Source of the DNA: JANNRR01 sp031401675
GTDB taxonomy: Bacteria; Pseudomonadota; Alphaproteobacteria; Rhodobacterales; Rhodobacteraceae
Assembly (NCBI GenBank): GCA_031401675.1
Contig: JANNRR010000040.1
Span: forward strand, 1 to 8,554
DNA length: 8,554 nt
Direction: 5' to 3'
Shown: piece after piece, positions 5,747 through 8,554 of the stretch
How the letters are laid out: every line of letters starts with the position of its first letter
Numbering within the stretch: position 1 is the first letter of the stretch
Notes under the pieces: model-generated
What the model was told of the DNA's origin: nothing
Databases searched by the model: none
What the model saw: the letters and a program-made list of their open reading frames with translations, nothing else
Translations under genes and position numbers: made by a program

Positions 5747-6176
5747 CAGGCAGAAACAGCCGCAGCCGGTCCTGCAGATGTGCAATCGCCCGGCCCTCGG
5801 CCAGAAACGCGGCCAACGGCAGCATCCGCCAATATTGCCCCTCGCTGCCGAACCGCACCCCGGCAATCTCGGCTTCGGAAATCACCCCGCCGAACAACCA
5901 GGCCCGGCTGCCCGGCGGGCTCACCGATGCATAGTCCCGGCCCCAGATCAGCCGTGCGGGCGGCAGCACCAGCCCGAACTCCTCGTGCAGTTCGCGCAGC
6001 GCACAGTCCTGCGGGCTCTCGTCCGCCTCGCGCCCGCCGCCCGGCAGGTCCCACAGCCCGGCAAAGACCAGGCCCGGCACGTCATCGCGCAAATAGCACA
6101 AGACCGCGCCATCCCGGATCAGCGCGACATTGGCCCCGACAAAGGCCACCCATTCCTGCCACGCCTGCACCGCCAT
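5736..6176 (-). CDS. Nudix hydrolase
   Basis: This is a cytosolic Nudix-fold pyrophosphohydrolase of unknown substrate, 146 residues from the chosen start. GLWDLPGGGREADE runs into a complete Nudix box (Gx5Ex7REUxEExGU) at residues 47-69, with RELHEEFGL carrying the metal-binding glutamates Glu62, Glu65 and Glu66. LRDDVPGLVFAGLWDLPGGG is the layout of house-cleaning or MutT-like Nudix enzymes, not of RppH. The ATG at 6176 has GGGGAG 8 nt upstream and gives a short N-terminus before the first strand (VGANVALI). An ATG at 6245 would overlap the upstream gene by 37 nt and add unusual Arg/Gly-rich sequence. It lies 32 nt after the monooxygenase gene on the same strand, so the two are probably co-transcribed. 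Confidence 0.88.
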   Translation of the reverse strand: MAVQAWQEWVAFVGANVALIRDGAVLCYLRDDVPGLVFAGLWDLPGGGREADESPQDCALRELHEEFGLVLPPARLIWGRDYASVSPPGSRAWLFGGVISEAEIAGVRFGSEGQYWRMLPLAAFLAEGRAIAHLQDRLRLFLPELA

Positions 6177-6208
6177 CCCGACCGCTCCCCACCTGCCGCG
6201 CCAGACCC

Positions 6209-7183
6209 TCAGGTGCCCGCCAGAAGCGCCTGACATTCGGCCCAAAGCCGCAGGGTCAGCGCCGCTGCCGGTTCAACCGCCGCCACACTCCCTACCCCGG
6301 TCCCGGCATACAGACATGCCGCCAGCGGATCGCCAACCGCCGTCTGCACCGGTGACGTGTCCGCATAGCGCAGCACCGGCACATCATCGACCAGCAGCAC
6401 GCTGTCGCCCTCGCCGGGACGGTTTGGTGCCTGCGGGCAGCCGGCAGCCTCCCATGCCGCGAACGTCGAATTGCGCAACACCCGGTGCATGGCATAGGGC
6501 CAGCCGCCGTCAAAGCAGTTGGTCAGCACGGTATCCGCCGCCCCGGCCTGCACCAGCGCCTGCTTGTAGTGCGGGTGTGCCGCACTTTCGCGCGTCGCCA
6601 GATAGCGCGTGCCCATCACCACCGCCTGCGCCCCCTGCCGCAGCGCATCCGCCATGGCGCCGGCATCGGCGATACCCCCGGCCGCGACCACCGGCACTTT
6701 GCCGGCCGCCTGCACCGCCGCCGCCAGATATCCGCCCAGCGGCGTGGTGGATTGCACATGCCCGCCCGCCTCCATCCCCTGCGCGATCAGGAAATCCGCC
6801 CCCGCCTGCAGCGCAACCTGCACTCCGGCCAGCGACCCGACCTGAATGCCGACGGCCACCCCGTGCGCCTTGATCTGCCGCACCAGCCCCGCTTCCACCC
6901 CAAACGACAGCGTCACCGCCGTCGGACCGGCCTCGGCCGCGGCAACGATCCCCTCGGTGCCGAAATGCAGGATGAAGTTCACGAAGAACGGTACACCCAT
7001 CGCCCGAACCTCGGCAATCCGCGCCAAAGCCGCCGCCTGCGGCTGGCCGGTCAGCCCGATCGAGCCCATGCCACCCGCCTGCCCCACAGCCCGGATCAGG
7101 TCATTCGTCGCCGGCGCGTTGATCGGTGCCAGCAGGATCGGCACCCGCAACCCGAACTCCCGCATGAATGCCGTGGCTTGCAT
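6209..7183 (-). CDS. Nitronate monooxygenase / 2-nitropropane dioxygenase-family flavoprotein
   Basis: This is a 324-residue, FMN-binding TIM-barrel oxidoreductase. Family members oxidise alkyl nitronates such as propionate 3-nitronate, or act as NADH:quinone reductases or FabK-type enoyl-ACP reductases, so the substrate is not settled. Visible signatures are VPILLAPI (14-21), GGMGSIGL (37-44), VNFIL, GIQVGSLAG (112-120), the family hallmark IAQGMEAGGH (133-142) with the candidate catalytic His142, and the FMN-phosphate region PVVAAGGIADAGAM (164-177) followed by QAVVMGTRYLATRES (186-200). The length and motif order are normal for the family, and there is no sign of truncation. The ATG at 7183 is preceded by AGGGGGGAG; an in-frame ATG at 7165 is less likely. 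The gene leads a probable two-gene unit with the Nudix gene, and a 47-nt dyad lies just upstream. Confidence 0.9.
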   Translation of the reverse strand: MQATAFMREFGLRVPILLAPINAPATNDLIRAVGQAGGMGSIGLTGQPQAAALARIAEVRAMGVPFFVNFILHFGTEGIVAAAEAGPTAVTLSFGVEAGLVRQIKAHGVAVGIQVGSLAGVQVALQAGADFLIAQGMEAGGHVQSTTPLGGYLAAAVQAAGKVPVVAAGGIADAGAMADALRQGAQAVVMGTRYLATRESAAHPHYKQALVQAGAADTVLTNCFDGGWPYAMHRVLRNSTFAAWEAAGCPQAPNRPGEGDSVLLVDDVPVLRYADTSPVQTAVGDPLAACLYAGTGVGSVAAVEPAAALTLRLWAECQALLAGT

Positions 7184-7209
7184 CGCTCCCCCCTGAACAC
7201 CGCAGCATC

Positions 7210-7256
7210 TGGAGCGGGATCAGGATTGGTGGAACCACCGCACCAGACCCGCTCTA
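7210..7256 (-). promoter_or_regulatory. Two-tier dyad in the leader of the monooxygenase gene
   Basis: GAGCGGG (7212-7218) pairs with CCCGCTC (7248-7254), extendable to 7210/7256 through one G-T pair. Nested within it, GGTGG (7228-7232) pairs with CCACC (7235-7239). It lies 27 nt upstream of the start at 7183, so it could be a protein-binding dyad or an mRNA leader structure. Confidence 0.4.
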
Positions 7257-7277
7257 CACAATTTGACTAAAATTCCG

Positions 7278-7347
7278 CTTCGCTTTGGCACAAATATCCT
7301 GCGGGCGCTTCCGCCGGTGCGCCACCGGTCCGAGTACCGGTGGACGC
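7278..7347 (-). terminator. Candidate 3' end: strong hairpin followed by AT-rich motif
   Basis: Read on the minus strand, CCACCGGT and ACCGGTGG form a perfect 8-bp stem (7343-7336 with 7329-7322) around a 6-nt loop. GCG/CGC extend it by 3 bp (7347-7345 with 7321-7319) past a bulged base at 7344. About 20 nt later comes ATATTTGTGCCAAAGCGAAG (7297-7278). The position, downstream of the SPFH/NfeD genes, suits a transcript end, but the T-run is only three bases, so this is not a canonical intrinsic terminator. Confidence 0.4.
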
Positions 7348-7483
7348 GGGAGGTGCAAAACCCCCACCGGCCCCGAAGCTGCAAGCGGACGCATCCACCT
7401 GATTTCACCCTGCTTCAAGATCAGGCCCCAACAGGCCACGCCCTGACCGGACGAACACGGGCAGGCCACCCCCGGGACTCGCC

Positions 7484-7792
7484 TCAGTTGTCGTTGATAT
7501 CCTTCTGCCAGACCTTGACCTGGCTCTTGCCGGCGCCAAACACCCAGCGCAGCCCCAGCCAGGCGACCAGCGACAGCACGGCGAACAGCAGCAGATGATT
7601 GACCATCGACCCGGCCATCCAGCCGGCGGGCCCGCCGCCAAGCCAGATCAGCGCCCCGGTCAGCACCGCGCCGATCGCGAACCCCAGGAACACAAAGGCC
7701 GGGGCCACCACTTCCAGGATCGCCAGCACCAGCCCCGCCACCATCCAGATCCACCAGGCGTCAAACCATCCCATTGGCAATTCCACCGGCAT
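7484..7792 (-). CDS. Short NfeD-family membrane protein
   Basis: This 102-residue inner-membrane protein has three predicted hydrophobic segments: about residues 14-30 (WIWMVAGLVLAILEVVA), 32-52 and 66-84. The segment LEVVAPAFVFLGFAIGAVLTG is typical of NfeD proteins, which partner SPFH proteins in membrane microdomains. The usual NfeD C-terminus has an OB-fold of some 60 residues; here only about 18 soluble residues follow the last segment, ending QKDINDN. I recall short NfeD proteins of this type from Rhodobacterales, so this may be the normal form rather than a truncation. The ATG at 7792 overlaps the SPFH stop by one base (TGATG); a GTG at 7795 would add one residue and overlap by 4 nt. 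Either way the pair is tightly coupled. Confidence 0.85.
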   Translation of the reverse strand: MPVELPMGWFDAWWIWMVAGLVLAILEVVAPAFVFLGFAIGAVLTGALIWLGGGPAGWMAGSMVNHLLLFAVLSLVAWLGLRWVFGAGKSQVKVWQKDINDN

Positions 7793-8554
7793 CACCCCCG
7801 CCCTTTCAGCATCCTGAACGCATCGCCGAATGCCTCCAGCGCCTGCGCCGGCACGATGATCGTCTGTTTGCCCGCACCCTGACCGACGGCGGTCAAGGCC
7901 TCCACCTGCTTCAGCGCCACCTGATACTGCGCCGCTTCCAGCCCGTTTTCCTTGATCGCCACGGCAATCACCCCGGTGGCATAGGCCTCGGCATCCGCCA
8001 GCACCCGCCGCGCCTTGGCACTCTGCTCGGCCGCGTACAACTCGGCATCGGCGTTCAACTCGACCGCCCGCTTCTTGCCCTCGGCTTCGGTCACCTGCGC
8101 CCGCCGCGCGCGTTCCGCGTTCAGCTGCTGCAACATCGCCGTCCGCGTCGCCTCATCCAGGTTCACATCCAGAATCTCCGCCCGCGTCACCTCAATCCCC
8201 CAGTCATCGACCAGAAGCCGCACCTGTTCGCGGATGTTCGCCGCCACTTCCGCCCGGTTCGATTGCACCTGATCCAGCTCCATCTTGCCGATCTGCCCGC
8301 GCACAATCCCCGCCACCGTCGTCGCAATCGCCGCATCCACGTCCCTGATCCGGTACACCGTCTTTTCTGGCTCGGTGATGCGGTAAAACACGCTCGTCTC
8401 CACCTTTACCAGCACGTTATCGGTGGTAATCGCGTCCTGCTGCGCCGTCGGCAACTGCCGTTCCAGCACCGAAACCTTATGCGCAATCCGGTCGAGGAAA
8501 GGCACCACAAAGTTGATCCCCGGCCCCAAAACCGACCGCAGCCGCCCAAACCGC
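7792..8554 (-). CDS. SPFH/Band 7 (stomatin/QmcA-like) protein, 5' end beyond window
   Basis: Members of this family are membrane-anchored, oligomerise, and organise membrane microdomains, often with NfeD. About 253 residues are visible, beginning at RFGRLRSVLGPGINFVVPFLDRI, the classic early SPFH segment. Roughly 40-50 N-terminal residues, including the membrane anchor, should lie past the right edge. Landmarks in order are VLERQLPTAQQDAITTDNV, VFYRITEP, YRIRDVDAAI, TVAGIVRGQIGKMELDQV, DDWGIEVTRAEILDV and AMLQQLNAERARRA. A long charged, Ala/Glu-rich helix (about 60 residues) then leads to ENGLEAAQYQVALKQVEAL and IIVPAQALEAFGDAFRML. These support the paraslipin/QmcA branch over flotillins. There is no frame disruption in the visible part. 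It is transcribed with the nfeD-like gene, which starts at its stop codon. Confidence 0.92.
   Translation of the reverse strand, partial: RFGRLRSVLGPGINFVVPFLDRIAHKVSVLERQLPTAQQDAITTDNVLVKVETSVFYRITEPEKTVYRIRDVDAAIATTVAGIVRGQIGKMELDQVQSNRAEVAANIREQVRLLVDDWGIEVTRAEILDVNLDEATRTAMLQQLNAERARRAQVTEAEGKKRAVELNADAELYAAEQSAKARRVLADAEAYATGVIAVAIKENGLEAAQYQVALKQVEALTAVGQGAGKQTIIVPAQALEAFGDAFRMLKGRG

Larger units (their letters stand above)
7184..7483. other. Intergenic region between nfeD-like gene and monooxygenase gene
   Basis: These 300 nt contain no convincing gene. They hold the ribosome binding site of the monooxygenase gene (minus strand, 7194-7186), a two-tier dyad (7210-7256), an AT-rich patch (7257-7300) in otherwise GC-rich DNA, and a strong hairpin (7319-7347). 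The stretch 7348-7483 shows nothing clear. The 3' end of the SPFH/NfeD transcript and the promoter of the monooxygenase/Nudix transcript should both lie here. Confidence 0.6.

Noticed and set aside
4742..6355. Very long plus-strand open frame (over 530 codons)
   Set aside because: It runs through the palindrome-rich region, out of frame with the signal-peptide protein, and antisense to the Nudix and monooxygenase genes. Its Pro/Arg/Ala-heavy composition is typical of chance frames in GC-rich DNA.
6130..7270. Plus-strand frames opposite the monooxygenase gene
   Set aside because: Arg/Pro/His-rich translations without motifs, antisense to a complete flavoprotein gene.

Overview
The window is GC-rich DNA, almost certainly from an alphaproteobacterium of the Rhodobacterales (Rhodobacter/Paracoccus-like). 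This rests on codon use dominated by G/C third positions, on the plus-strand order gpmI - envC-like - ctpA - rppH (a set I recall from this order), and on a short NfeD protein ending in DINDN next to an SPFH protein. No rRNA, tRNA, CRISPR array, transposase or prophage gene was found.

Layout. Positions 2-79 may hold the tail of an upstream gene. Positions 109-4638 form a compact plus-strand housekeeping cluster: phosphoglycerate mutase (glycolysis), an EnvC-like murein hydrolase activator overlapping it by 4 nt, the carboxy-terminal processing protease CtpA 18 nt further on, and the RNA pyrophosphohydrolase RppH after a 37-nt gap that contains a perfect 9-bp hairpin. EnvC and CtpA both point to cell-envelope and peptidoglycan remodelling; GpmI and RppH are metabolic and RNA-decay enzymes.

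Positions 4639-5222 (584 nt) have no convincing gene but are very rich in inverted repeats. A 26-bp dyad contains an exact FNR-type box (TTGAT-N4-ATCAA). It overlaps a roughly 140-nt dyad whose right arm is split by a 23-nt segment flanked by CGCG. Two related GC hairpins share the same arms. This is the least explained part of the window.

Positions 5223-5678 encode a small exported protein with six cysteines and no assigned function. It converges on a minus-strand pair, 7183 down to 5736: an FMN-dependent nitronate monooxygenase-family protein followed by a Nudix hydrolase. The 300-nt gap at 7184-7483 holds a two-tier dyad in the leader of the monooxygenase gene and a strong hairpin, followed on the minus strand by an AT-rich motif, probably the 3' end of the next transcript. 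The window closes with a minus-strand SPFH/NfeD membrane pair (8554 down to 7484); the SPFH gene runs off the edge.

Overall the genes are ordinary core genes. I see no evidence of a new multigene system. The intergenic element at 4752-4980 is the main candidate for undescribed biology.
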